A DNA stretch of 64,000 nucleotides from an uncultured Blautia sp. GTDB taxonomy: Bacteria; Bacillota; Clostridia; Lachnospirales; Lachnospiraceae. Both the position numbers and the translations under genes were made by a program. Under the pieces are notes generated by a model. The model saw only the letters and a list, made by a program, of their open reading frames with translations, made no database searches and was not told the DNA's origin. This document shows, piece by piece, positions 10,304 to 18,221 of the stretch (position 1 is the first letter of the stretch; each line of letters starts with the position of its first letter). The stretch covers positions 15,601 to 79,600 of the forward strand of contig CAKRMK010000013.1 of the NCBI GenBank assembly GCA_934364795.1. The letters are read 5' to 3'.

Positions 10304-11572
10304 ATGGGAATGACAATGACTCAGAAGATACTGGCAGCACATGCAGGCCTGGATCATGTAGAAGCAGGACAGCTTATAGAGGCACAGCTTGACCTTGTTC
10401 TTGGAAATGATATCACTTCTCCGGTGGCAATTCATGAGATGGACAAGATGACAGTAGACACTGTATTTGATAAAGATAAGATTGCGCTGGTAATGGATCA
10501 CTTTATTCCGAACAAGGATATTAAATCAGCAGAGCACTGCAAATGTGTGCGCGAATTCGCCTGTCGCCATGACATCACCAACTATTTTGATGTCGGACAG
10601 ATGGGAATCGAGCATGCACTTTTACCGGAAAAAGGTCTTACTGTAGCCGGAGATGTGATCATCGGAGCTGATTCACATACCTGTACATATGGAGCTTTAG
10701 GAGCATTTTCTACAGGTGTTGGAAGTACCGATATGGCAGCAGGAATGGCAACTGGCAAAGCATGGTTCAAGGTTCCGTCTGCTATTAAATTTAATATCGT
10801 AGGCAAACCTCAGAAATGGGTAAGCGGTAAAGATGTGATCTTGCATATTATCGGTATGATTGGCGTAGACGGAGCTCTTTACAAATCTATGGAGTTTGTA
10901 GGAGAGGGCATTAAGAATCTGTCTATGGATGACCGTTTCACAATTGCAAACATGGCAATTGAAGCCGGTGGTAAGAATGGAATTTTCCCGGTTGATGATC
11001 TTGCAATCGAGTACATGAAAGAGCATTCCAAACGTCCGTATAAGGTATACGAAGCTGATGAGGATGCTGTTTATGAGGCTGAATACACGATTGACCTTAG
11101 CACACTTGAGCCGACAGTTGCGTTCCCACACTTACCGGAGAATACAAAGACAATTTCAGAGATCAAAGAGCCGGTTGCTGTAGATCAGTCAGTAATCGGA
11201 TCCTGTACAAATGGACGTATTGATGACCTTCGTGTGGCAGCTGAAATTCTGAAAGGACGCAAAGTAAAGAAAGGCCTTCGCTGTATCGTGATTCCTGCTA
11301 CACAGGCTATTTACCTGCAGGCAATGGAAGAGGGACTTCTTAAGATCTTTATTGAGGCAGGGGCAGTTGTAAGTACACCTACCTGTGGACCATGCCTTGG
11401 CGGCTATATGGGAATTCTGGCAGCAGGTGAGCGCTGCATTTCTACTACCAACCGTAACTTTGTTGGCCGTATGGGACATGTGGATTCTGAAGTTTATCTT
11501 GCAAGTCCGGCAGTTGCTGCTGCAAGTGCTGTAACCGGTTACATCTGTGCACCGGAAGAATTAGGATTATAA
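10304..11572 (+). CDS. leuC: 3-isopropylmalate dehydratase large subunit
   Basis: This 422-residue aconitase-family subunit is of the LeuC type 2 / homoaconitase-like class. It isomerises 2- to 3-isopropylmalate in leucine synthesis, using a [4Fe-4S] cluster. Cluster cysteines lie in [13 protein letters not shown] and in [14 protein letters not shown]; the substrate motif [23 protein letters not shown] is present. It is followed after 16 bp by the small subunit leuD. Regulation is probably by the divergent LysR protein, unlike leuA, which carries a T-box. Confidence 0.96.
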   Translation: MGMTMTQKILAAHAGLDHVEAGQLIEAQLDLVLGNDITSPVAIHEMDKMTVDTVFDKDKIALVMDHFIPNKDIKSAEHCKCVREFACRHDITNYFDVGQMGIEHALLPEKGLTVAGDVIIGADSHTCTYGALGAFSTGVGSTDMAAGMATGKAWFKVPSAIKFNIVGKPQKWVSGKDVILHIIGMIGVDGALYKSMEFVGEGIKNLSMDDRFTIANMAIEAGGKNGIFPVDDLAIEYMKEHSKRPYKVYEADEDAVYEAEYTIDLSTLEPTVAFPHLPENTKTISEIKEPVAVDQSVIGSCTNGRIDDLRVAAEILKGRKVKKGLRCIVIPATQAIYLQAMEEGLLKIFIEAGAVVSTPTCGPCLGGYMGILAAGERCISTTNRNFVGRMGHVDSEVYLASPAVAAASAVTGYICAPEELGL

Positions 11573-11588
11573 GGAGGAATACTTGATC

Positions 11589-12077
11589 ATGCAGGCAAAA
11601 GGCAGAGTTTTTAAATATGGAGACAATGTAGATACTGACGTTATTATTCCGGCTCGTTATCTGAATTCTTCAGATCCGGCAGAGCTGGCTACCCATTGTA
11701 TGGAAGATATTGATAATACTTTTGTAAAAAGAGTTCAGAAGGGTGATATTATTGTTGCAACCAAAAACTTCGGATGCGGATCTTCCCGTGAGCATGCTCC
11801 AATTGCAATTAAAGCAGCCGGAGTAAGCTGTGTTATTGCAGAGACATTTGCGAGAATTTTTTACCGCAATGCCATTAACATCGGTCTTCCCATTATTGAA
11901 TGCCCGGAAGCAAGCAAGGGAATAGAAGACGGTGATGAAGTAGAAGTTGATTTTGACTCCGGTATGATCTATAACCGCACCAAGGGAACTGAATTCAAAG
12001 GTCAGGCATTCCCGGAATTTATGCAGAAGATCATCAAAGCAGAGGGACTGGTAAATTATATCAACGGACAGCATTGA
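11589..12077 (+). CDS. leuD: 3-isopropylmalate dehydratase small subunit
   Basis: This 162-residue small subunit partners LeuC. It is a single aconitase swivel domain: [21 protein letters not shown] at the N-terminus and [17 protein letters not shown] for substrate recognition. The ATG at 11589 gives the usual family N-terminus; an in-frame TTG at 11583 lies closer to the AAGGAGG at 11571-11577 but would only add two residues. leuB (isopropylmalate dehydrogenase) does not follow and is absent from the window. Confidence 0.95.
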   Translation: MQAKGRVFKYGDNVDTDVIIPARYLNSSDPAELATHCMEDIDNTFVKRVQKGDIIVATKNFGCGSSREHAPIAIKAAGVSCVIAETFARIFYRNAINIGLPIIECPEASKGIEDGDEVEVDFDSGMIYNRTKGTEFKGQAFPEFMQKIIKAEGLVNYINGQH

Positions 12078-12161
12078 TGGCTGTGTCAACAGGCAAAGTA
12101 AAATATCCTGTTAAGGGGCAAAACGCCCAACCAACAGAATAATTGTCCAAGCATAAAAACT

Positions 12162-12208
12162 GACCTTGATGGACTGGCTCACATCCCAGCCCTTCGAGGT
12201 CTTTTTTT
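12162..12208 (+). terminator. Terminator of leuCD
   Basis: GACCTTGA at 12162-12169 pairs with TCGAGGTC at 12194-12201 (one G-T pair) and is followed by seven T. Confidence 0.8.
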
Positions 12209-12275
12209 GTTATCATAGAGCAGCCCTAAACAGCGATTTTTTCCAAAAGTGATTATCAAAAAGAAGGTAAATGGA

Positions 12276-12587
12276 ATGAGCAATAATAAACTTGATCCAC
12301 GATTCTATCCGGAAATATATCAGGTAGTGGCAGGAAACAACTACACAGTCTACGCCTATCTCAATGATGGAAGTGTACGGGAATTTGATGTTAAGCCACT
12401 GATAAAGAAAGGCGGTATTTTCAAGAAAAACGAGGATAAAACAGTATTTAAGAATACGCTTACCGTTTTGAATGGGACAGTTGCGTGGGACATAGCTGGA
12501 AATCGAAACGAGTATGAATGCATTGATATTGATCCTATGACGATTTTTGAATGTCCAGTAGTTCCAGATTTTCCAACTGGTGAATAA
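12276..12587 (+). CDS. DUF2442 domain protein
   Basis: A 103-residue protein of the DUF2442 type. The pattern YLNDGSVREFDVKPLI...GGIFK...GTVAWDIAGNRNEYECIDIDPMTIFE matches the family's strand order and its conserved W and DIDP motif. GAAGGT precedes the ATG at 12276. DUF2442 genes often pair with a DUF4160 gene; none is next to this one, so it appears to be an orphan. It marks the left edge of a gene-poor, accessory-looking stretch. The molecular function of the family is not established. Confidence 0.75.
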   Translation: MSNNKLDPRFYPEIYQVVAGNNYTVYAYLNDGSVREFDVKPLIKKGGIFKKNEDKTVFKNTLTVLNGTVAWDIAGNRNEYECIDIDPMTIFECPVVPDFPTGE

Positions 12588-12779
12588 GTACGAAATATTG
12601 AAGGTGAAAGTATATTATGGCTCAATAAAATTGCAGTTTTATTTAGTTTTCCAGAAAAAATCTGATTAATGCAGGTATTTTTTTGTTTGGCAGGCTGCGG
12701 GATTTGCCCCTTTTGAGAATGTGGCAGTGTGTCCCAAGACAGGCTGAAGAATATTTGAAGTAAGCGGTATGTATGAGAA

Positions 12780-12822
12780 AAGAACAGTTGTTATGGAAAA
12801 ATCCTGCAATTGTTCTTTTTTT
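12780..12822 (+). terminator. Terminator-like hairpin
   Basis: AGAACAGTTG at 12781-12790 pairs with CAATTGTTCT (12807-12816, one G-T pair), followed by a T-run to about 12822. No intact gene lies immediately upstream. Confidence 0.7.
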
Positions 12823-13196
12823 GTATATTATATATTATAGATGCAAATTTTTTCGGACTGAAATTGCCATTTATTATGTGAATTTTAGAACTATATGTGC
12901 TATTCTGATAAAGATAAAATTTATGTTTTTTTCACATATTCAATTTTTCTAAAAAATGGCTCTATATCTTTCACCAGATAGTCCCCCTCTGACTTCCTAT
13001 ATCAATCTCCTGCTTATAAAGCACTGTTTAGTAACGGTCTAAATCGCATTATACGGCTCAAATTTCAATTCTATCAGTGAAGAAATTTGTTGTCTGAAGT
13101 GAAATAATGGAAATTTAACCTACATGCAGCGTTGTTTTTCTGTATATAGGCTAATCAAAGAGGAAAATATATAAATTTGTACTCAAAAATGAGTAT

Positions 13197-13236
13197 AAAA
13201 ATAGGCCCACGAATAACACATCAAAAACTCATGGGC
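13197..13236 (-). terminator. Possible minus-strand terminator downstream of tRNA-Pro
   Basis: Read on the minus strand, GCCCATGA pairs with TCGTGGGC (plus-strand 13229-13236 and 13205-13212) and is followed by CTATTTTTA. It lies about 210 bases past the tRNA 3' end, so the link to the tRNA is uncertain. Confidence 0.45.
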
Positions 13237-13447
13237 TTATTCAGGTATTCATATTTAATTTTGAACAAAAAATAACCACAGATAAAAGCTCTGTGATTTT
13301 GCGAATTTTCTGTGAAATCTTATTAAATTTACCACATTTGCAGGCTCATCCTCCTATAAATATATTTTCTCACTTATAAGAAATGATTACCTTTCTATTT
13401 CTCAATGAAACCAAAGTTCCCAAAACCTTTGATTTTACTAAATAAAT

Positions 13448-13521
13448 CGGGGCAACAGGATTTGAACCTGCGACCTCACGGCCCCCAGCCGTGCGCGCTA
13501 CCAAGCTACGCCATACCCCGC
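13448..13521 (-). tRNA. tRNA-Pro (anticodon GGG)
   Basis: The minus strand folds into a full cloverleaf: acceptor CGGGGTA with TGCCCCG (one G-T pair), D-arm GCGT...GCGC, anticodon stem CACGG/CCGTG around the loop CTGGGGG, and T-arm GCAGG-TTCAAAT-CCTGT. The loop places GGG at positions 34-36, reading CCC/CCU proline codons. The CCA end is not encoded; ATTTATTT follows. Confidence 0.95.
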
Positions 13522-13533
13522 GAACGAGTTATA

Positions 13534-13562
13534 TTCTACCAAATCCCAAACAAAAAATCAAC
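13534..13562 (-). promoter_or_regulatory. Promoter of tRNA-Pro
   Basis: On the minus strand, TTGATT (13562-13557) and TAGAAT (13539-13534) are separated by 17 bp, ending 12 bases before the tRNA. Confidence 0.65.
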
Positions 13563-13673
13563 CACTTTTTCAGAAAAATTTACAGCAATTTCAGTCCAGT
13601 TTATTGTACTAACTGTATGCTATACTTAAAATATTACCGCCTCCATACTGGTATCAGGAAGGAGGTGTTCATT

Positions 13674-13760
13674 ATGGACGAAGCGTTGTCCTTTATTATC
13701 GTTGTTGCGGCTGGTGTGGTTTGCCACTACATCATCAAATGGCTAGACAGCGATAAGTAG
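13674..13760 (+). CDS. 28-residue hydrophobic peptide, candidate type I toxin
   Basis: This tiny gene encodes one predicted membrane helix (residues 5-22, SFIIVVAAGVVCHYIIKW) and a charged tail (LDSDK). AAGGAGGTG at 13659-13667 is a strong ribosome binding site, an extended -10 (TGCTATACT, 13618-13626) lies upstream and a strong terminator follows. The layout (short helix with an AGVV-type motif, W-L-D, then charged residues) resembles Fst/Ldr-type toxins. No homology was tested. A small hairpin (TGTGGG...CCCACA) sits between stop and terminator, where an antisense RNA would be expected. The function is inferred. Confidence 0.6.
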   Translation: MDEALSFIIVVAAGVVCHYIIKWLDSDK

Positions 13761-13812
13761 TCGGTAACTAGCCTGTGGGTTTAAGCCTTCCCACACAAAA
13801 AAATAGGAATAG

Positions 13813-13846
13813 AAAACCCCGAAGTCCGTTGCACTTCGGGGTTTTT
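13813..13846 (+). terminator. Strong terminator after the 28-residue peptide gene
   Basis: AAAACCCCGAAGT pairs perfectly with ACTTCGGGGTTTT around a seven-base loop, followed by more T. Confidence 0.92.
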
Positions 13847-13860
13847 GATTGCTGTTCATT

Positions 13861-14680
13861 ATGAACTAGCGTTATCCTTTTGTCTGCGGCAATTATAGCA
13901 TATGCGTTTCTGGATTACAATATGCAAAATTGCTGGATAGTTTCGTTATTTTGGGATGAATTTAATTTATTTCATCTAAATTATGGATAGATATATGCTT
14001 CGAGTCTAGCTGCGATTTTGTTTCCATTAACTAGTCATAATTTGCTTTGTTTCCCATTACGTGAAGATTTTCAAGTAAGTTGTTATAGAAGTTTTTTGGA
14101 TCATCAGCAGTAGAGTATTTAATTTCATTGTTTGATTTTTCTATATGTGCTTCCCCTTTCTGCAAAATATATTGGCTTTATTATGGGAAGAGTACCGCTG
14201 TTTGTCAAGAATTATATCATATTGCTTCATTTTTCCAGTCTGTGTGCAACTAAACCATATTCATCTTTTCCAACAAAAGCCAAATCATCCAAAGTTTAAA
14301 ACTTCCTCCACCATATGTCCTGCGTAATAACATACTAAAATACCAGAGAATACATAATAACCATATACAGTACATCTATGAGACAACAGTTATAAAATCT
14401 TATGGCCTGACTCAACAGGAAGAACCGCACCGCACCAAATCCAACCGATCCCATAACAGATCTACCAGCAGACTGTAGAAAACAGAATCCTATAACAGAA
14501 TCATATTAGAAAATCCATCTTTATCCCAGAAATAGAGCAAACCTTCTTTTTCCATATCCAGCATACATTTCTTAACATCATCATCTGAATAGTCGTGGAA
14601 GAAATATTGATTTCATATTATTTTTAGGAAAATGGTAGTAAAAAGAGCCTACACAGATTTATGCAAGCTCTTTGTGAAAA
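13861..14680. other. Gene-poor stretch with debris
   Basis: About 820 AT-rich bases with no supportable intact gene. Apart from one stop-bounded minus-strand fragment (listed separately) nothing recognisable was seen; short near-repeats such as CCTATAACAGAAT and CCCATAACAGAT occur around 14450-14500. Confidence 0.5.
14490..14612 (-). pseudogene. Gene fragment of unknown origin
   Basis: About 40 codons bounded by stops on both sides have protein-like composition: FFHDYSDDDVKKCMLDMEK and EGLLYFWDKDG are amphipathic and acidic, unlike random frame translations of this AT-rich DNA. There is no start or ribosome binding site, so this looks like the remnant of a lost gene. The family is not recognised. 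Confidence 0.4.
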
Positions 14681-15538
14681 TTATTCCTCTTTTTTGTTGA
14701 GTTTTTTGTAAGTGTCTTTTTGTTTTTGAGATAAGGTTTTATGGAATGAAAGTACTGATCCAGTTAAGTCTAATCCAATTGTATATTTCATTAGCTTTAA
14801 AAATAAAAATACAATTAGTAATGGAATAACGCACGATGTAACGATAAGGATAGCAAGAGATTGCGTAACCGTGTTTAGAAAAGTCTCTCCTTTATCGACG
14901 ATTCCGGTAACAGCATTTGAAATGGCATCCGTAACTTTAGAAATAGCACCAGTAATAAAATTGGAATCCTCTTCGGTTGCATCATTTGTTGCATCTTCGG
15001 TTTCTTCTTTGATATTTTTAGCCTCTTGGATGGTATTTTCCAATGAAAAATTATAAATATCTTCGATTTGGTCTGCAATATGTATTCCGGTAGGAACTGC
15101 TGTAACCAATAGAATGCCAGTAAGAAAGATATTAATAAATTTTAGCCTAAGTGAGGGGATATTTTTCAAAAAACCAATTGCTAATATAATAAAGGCAAGA
15201 GGAATTATAAAATAAAAAACAATTTCCCCAATTATAGTAATGAGATATTTTTCTAAAAACAATGCAATCATAACGATAAATAAACCAGAGTTCAGATCCA
15301 TTAGATGATCTGCAACAGTTGTTCCAGTATCTCCAGGAAGTGCGGTTATGGCAGATGATACACCTACAGTTAATGCAGAAAGTTCAACTACGCCTTTTGA
15401 CTTTTTATCTAGCGACATGATTGTTTTTTCATAGGTTTGAGGAGCTCCCATTTTGGGTGCTAAATAGATCATTGAAAATAGTATGGCAATAATACAGATT
15501 AAAATGCCTATGGTTTGGGTGGTTCGGTGCTTGTTCAT
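14681..15538 (-). CDS. Membrane protein of unknown function
   Basis: A 285-residue protein with an N-terminal membrane anchor (residues 10-29), two or three central hydrophobic segments (about 90-170), an acidic loop (EEDSN region around 205-215) preceded by TIQEAKNIKEETEDATNDATE, and a last membrane helix near 245-265. The ATG at 15538 follows AAGGAGG. No catalytic motif was seen and the family is not recognised. It is isolated on the minus strand in an accessory region and is divergent from the exported protein at 15804. Confidence 0.7.
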   Translation of the reverse strand: MNKHRTTQTIGILICIIAILFSMIYLAPKMGAPQTYEKTIMSLDKKSKGVVELSALTVGVSSAITALPGDTGTTVADHLMDLNSGLFIVMIALFLEKYLITIIGEIVFYFIIPLAFIILAIGFLKNIPSLRLKFINIFLTGILLVTAVPTGIHIADQIEDIYNFSLENTIQEAKNIKEETEDATNDATEEDSNFITGAISKVTDAISNAVTGIVDKGETFLNTVTQSLAILIVTSCVIPLLIVFLFLKLMKYTIGLDLTGSVLSFHKTLSQKQKDTYKKLNKKEE

Positions 15539-15648
15539 ATGTGTATCCTCCTTGGTAATGGTTTCTTTGAAAAGTATGATTGGATGACAATGCAATGTAA
15601 CTACCAGTTGTAAAAAATGGAATTATTAGTTGTTAAAAAAATAAAATT

Positions 15649-15667
15649 ATGCAATGTATTATTGCAT
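15649..15667. promoter_or_regulatory. 7-bp inverted repeat upstream of the divergent pair
   Basis: ATGCAAT (15649-15655) and ATTGCAT (15661-15667) are separated by five bases in the AT-rich divergent region, a possible operator. Confidence 0.4.
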
Positions 15668-15803
15668 ATGGACTTTAAGAAAATTTGATGCGATCAATGA
15701 TATAGGTACTAATAAAAAATTTGAATAAATCGTAACTAATACTTCTGTATTCTTAACAATAATGATACAATATGGATATTAAAATTGTTGGGAGGAAGTA
15801 CGA

Positions 15804-16493
15804 ATGAAAAAGACGAAAAAATTACTATCAATTATTGCTGTGATTCTTATGATTCTTTGCATGACTATTCCGGTATCTGCGGCAGGGAAAATTAATAGAA
15901 GCAGAGCAACTTTGCTTTCTGGACAGACTCTACAGCTGGAAGTATTGGGAACAAACAGTACCACAAAATGGGCATCAAGTAAAAAATCTGTAGCAACTGT
16001 CAGTAACTCTGGAAAAGTAAAAGCTAAGAAAGCCGGTTCAGCTACAATCACTGCAAAGGTTGGCAAAAAGAAGTACAGTTGCAAATTAACGGTTGAATCT
16101 CCAAAGCTGAATAAAAAAGCGTTATCTTTGACAGTTGGAGGAACAGGCACTTTAAAAGTAACTGGAACTAAGCAGTCTGTAAAATGGAAATCTTCACGGA
16201 AAGGTATTGCAACTGTAAATAATGGAATAATTACTGCAAAAAAGGCAGGAACAGCCAATATTATTGCTACAGTTCTTGGGAAAAATTTTGTTTGTAAAGT
16301 TACTGTGAAAAATATTTCTGTACCTAATAATACAAATCCAGAAACTCCTGCAACAGAAGGTGAAGTATGGATTCCAAATTCCGGAAGTAAATATCATAAA
16401 TCTTCCGATTGTAGTAATATGAAAAATCCTAAACAAGTGACTTTGGATCAGGCAATTAGCATGGGATATACGCCGTGTAAAAAATGTTATTGA
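15804..16493 (+). CDS. Exported protein with bacterial Ig-like (Big_2) domains
   Basis: A 229-residue secreted protein. The signal peptide (MKKTKKLLSIIAVILMILCMTIPVSAA) ends near residue 27. Two Big_2-type repeats follow, each with the pattern W.S....VATV...G.V.AKKAG.A.I.A. The C-terminus (SGSKYHKSSDC, then GYTPCKKCY) has the His/Cys pattern of small metal-binding tails found on secreted nucleases and Ig-like proteins of Firmicutes. GGGAGG precedes the ATG. It is probably cell-surface associated; its binding partner is unknown. It lies just upstream of the riboswitch and is not under its control. Confidence 0.82.
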   Translation: MKKTKKLLSIIAVILMILCMTIPVSAAGKINRSRATLLSGQTLQLEVLGTNSTTKWASSKKSVATVSNSGKVKAKKAGSATITAKVGKKKYSCKLTVESPKLNKKALSLTVGGTGTLKVTGTKQSVKWKSSRKGIATVNNGIITAKKAGTANIIATVLGKNFVCKVTVKNISVPNNTNPETPATEGEVWIPNSGSKYHKSSDCSNMKNPKQVTLDQAISMGYTPCKKCY

Positions 16494-16667
16494 TATTGTT
16501 TTTCCTTTGACTGAGAATAAAATGAATATATTAATAGTATATAGCCCAGAGGAAAATCATGAACTTGCTCATTTATAGTTGCTTATATAAAAAATTAGTG
16601 TTACTATTATAATTAAGTAATAACAATATGCTAAAATGCGGATACATAAAAAAGCATAATTGAATAA

Positions 16668-16738
16668 AGGGCATAACCGGAGAAATCCGGTGGCGCAAAA
16701 CTATAGGGTCTAAGCAAATGTATGACAGCCAGTTGCAT
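16668..16738 (+). ncRNA. Cyclic-di-GMP-I (GEMM) riboswitch aptamer
   Basis: The order of conserved GEMM-I elements is visible: GGGCA, ACC-GGAGAAATCC-GGT (P2 with GAAA tetraloop), GGCGCAAA, then GGGTCTAAGC, ATGACAGCC and the closing TTGC. The P2 tetraloop and its docking segment, and the conserved CAGCC, are in place. It lies about 250 bases upstream of an exported Ig-like protein gene and a beta-lactamase-like gene, suggesting that surface proteins respond to c-di-GMP. Confidence 0.88.
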
Positions 16739-16750
16739 TTTTTATACGAT

Positions 16751-16797
16751 AAGAGAGCATTGCTTTTCCGAAGAGGAAGGTAGTGCTTTATTTATGT
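16751..16797 (+). terminator. Riboswitch expression platform hairpin
   Basis: AGCATTGCTTTTCC pairs with GGAAGGTAGTGCT (several G-T pairs, one bulge), followed by the weak run TTATTTATG. Its position 15-60 bases after the aptamer suggests a terminator stem; the switch direction (ON or OFF) cannot be told without folding. Confidence 0.55.
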
Positions 16798-16933
16798 AAC
16801 AGGGATTTCACAGAACTTTTCTGTAAAGCATAATTTTTCCCTATTTGAAGAAGGTATCAGCAGTATAGGATTTGTCCCTGACCTGAAGGGGATGAAAATA
16901 TAAATTTATTTACGGTGATTAAGGAGAAGGTGT

Positions 16934-16993
16934 ATGGAGAGAAGAAATGAAATTTTATGCATGATGTATTATGAAAGGGGGATTTTGGTATGA
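16934..16993 (+). CDS. 19-residue upstream ORF coupled to the next gene
   Basis: ATG at 16934 follows AAGGAGAAGG; 19 codons (MERRNEILCMMYYERGILV) end at TGA 16991-16993, overlapping the ATG of the exported protein at 16990 (ATGA). The arrangement is typical of translational coupling. The downstream gene also has its own AAAGGGGG site, so the upstream ORF may tune rather than permit its translation. It could be a chance ORF. Confidence 0.5.
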   Translation: MERRNEILCMMYYERGILV

Positions 16994-18207
16994 AACAAAT
17001 GAAAAAGACGTTTGCAGGACTGGTATTGCTTTGCGTACTGTTTATGTTTGCAGTTCCAGTTATGGCAAAGGATATCACAGAAAAGAAAGAGCTGAAGGAT
17101 CCTGTGCAAAGCGTGGAGCACTCTGTAGCAGGTAAAAATACTAAGGCTTCCACTAAAGTTTTAAACGATTTAAAAAAATTAAACAGTTACAACAGTTTGA
17201 ATGAAGATACTCAAATGGTAGGGTATTCATCAGCTTCCTATTATCTTACTGAAGTATCACCCAGAGATAATGATGTGATTGAACAAGGTGATAGGTTATA
17301 CATTAAGTTTTATGCAAGAGATACCTACAAATATTATTATACCAAGCCACTTGTTTCGATTTTTAATTCAAATTCAGAAATTGTATATTCGAAGCTTGAT
17401 TTAGCCAAAGTATCTGTCTATGGAAGAGATACTTACAGTGGATATATTTCCTGGGACACAAGTGATATTGCACTGGGTGAGTACTATGTTTATATTGTAA
17501 ATGCACCGTGCAATTCAAGCGGTACACTGGCCAGCAATTGGACAACGTTTAACACTCCTTATATTAAGACAAAAATTAAGGTTGAACACCAACATCAAAA
17601 AGTTATAGATGCAAAAATTCCTGCAACCTGCACACAGCCAGGAAAAACAGAAGGAAGCCATTGCAGCATTTGTGGAGCGGTAATAGAGGAACAGTATGAA
17701 ATTCCGGCAACAGGTCATGAGGAAGTTACAGACGAGGAAGTTGATGCAACTTGTACACAGCCCGGAAAAACAACGGGAAGTCATTGCAGTGTTTGCGGCA
17801 GCACAATAGAAGAACAAAAAGTTATTCCGGCAACAGGTCATAGCTACTATGCCTGGGAAACTGTAAAAACAGCAACAGCCTGTGCAAAGGGCAAAAAACA
17901 GCGTACCTGTATGATGTGTGGAAAGGAAGAGTCACAATCCATTCCAAAATTAAAGGCAACAATTAAGCTTTCTTCCACAAAGAAAACAGTAAAGAAGAAT
18001 AAATCTTACACTCTGAAGATCACCAAGCTTGCAAAGGGTGATATGGTTAAGTCTGTTAAAAGCAGTAAAAAAAGTGTTGCAACAGTAAAGAAACTTAAAA
18101 CAAATCAGTACAAAATTACCGGAAAGAAAAAAGGAACGGCCACTGTGACGGTTGTTTTAAAATCCGGTAAAAAAGCTACATGTAAAATAACAGTAAAAAA
18201 TAAATAA
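16990..18207 (+). CDS. Exported protein with Cys-pair repeats and C-terminal Ig-like domain
   Basis: This 405-residue protein has a signal peptide (cut near residue 26, PVMA). A domain of about 170 residues with no clear family follows. Then come two near-identical repeats (ATCTQPGKTEGSHCSICGAVIEEQ and ATCTQPGKTTGSHCSVCGSTIEEQ), each with a C-x2-C knuckle and ending IPATGH; a third degenerate unit reads ACAKGKKQRTCMMCGKEE. A Big_2-like domain rich in Lys forms the C-terminus. It is a likely surface or wall-associated protein, downstream of the c-di-GMP riboswitch and 14 bp before a beta-lactamase-like gene. Function not known. Confidence 0.8.
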   Translation: MKQMKKTFAGLVLLCVLFMFAVPVMAKDITEKKELKDPVQSVEHSVAGKNTKASTKVLNDLKKLNSYNSLNEDTQMVGYSSASYYLTEVSPRDNDVIEQGDRLYIKFYARDTYKYYYTKPLVSIFNSNSEIVYSKLDLAKVSVYGRDTYSGYISWDTSDIALGEYYVYIVNAPCNSSGTLASNWTTFNTPYIKTKIKVEHQHQKVIDAKIPATCTQPGKTEGSHCSICGAVIEEQYEIPATGHEEVTDEEVDATCTQPGKTTGSHCSVCGSTIEEQKVIPATGHSYYAWETVKTATACAKGKKQRTCMMCGKEESQSIPKLKATIKLSSTKKTVKKNKSYTLKITKLAKGDMVKSVKSSKKSVATVKKLKTNQYKITGKKKGTATVTVVLKSGKKATCKITVKNK

Positions 18208-18221
18208 TCGAAGAAAGAAAA

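Larger units (their letters stand above)
12588..13447. other. Gene-poor stretch left of tRNA-Pro
   Basis: About 860 AT-rich bases with no frame that has a start, ribosome binding site and protein-like composition. It holds terminator-like hairpins (listed separately), including CACAGA 13277-13282 with TCTGTG 13290-13295, which has a T-run only when read on the minus strand. It may be decayed mobile or accessory DNA beside a tRNA gene. Confidence 0.5.

Noticed and set aside
13405..13629. 74-codon open frame on the plus strand
   Set aside because: It overlaps the tRNA-Pro gene on the other strand and has no ribosome binding site.
14145..14327. 60-codon plus-strand ORF in the gene desert
   Set aside because: No ribosome binding site, composition typical of AT-rich non-coding DNA and no recognisable motif.
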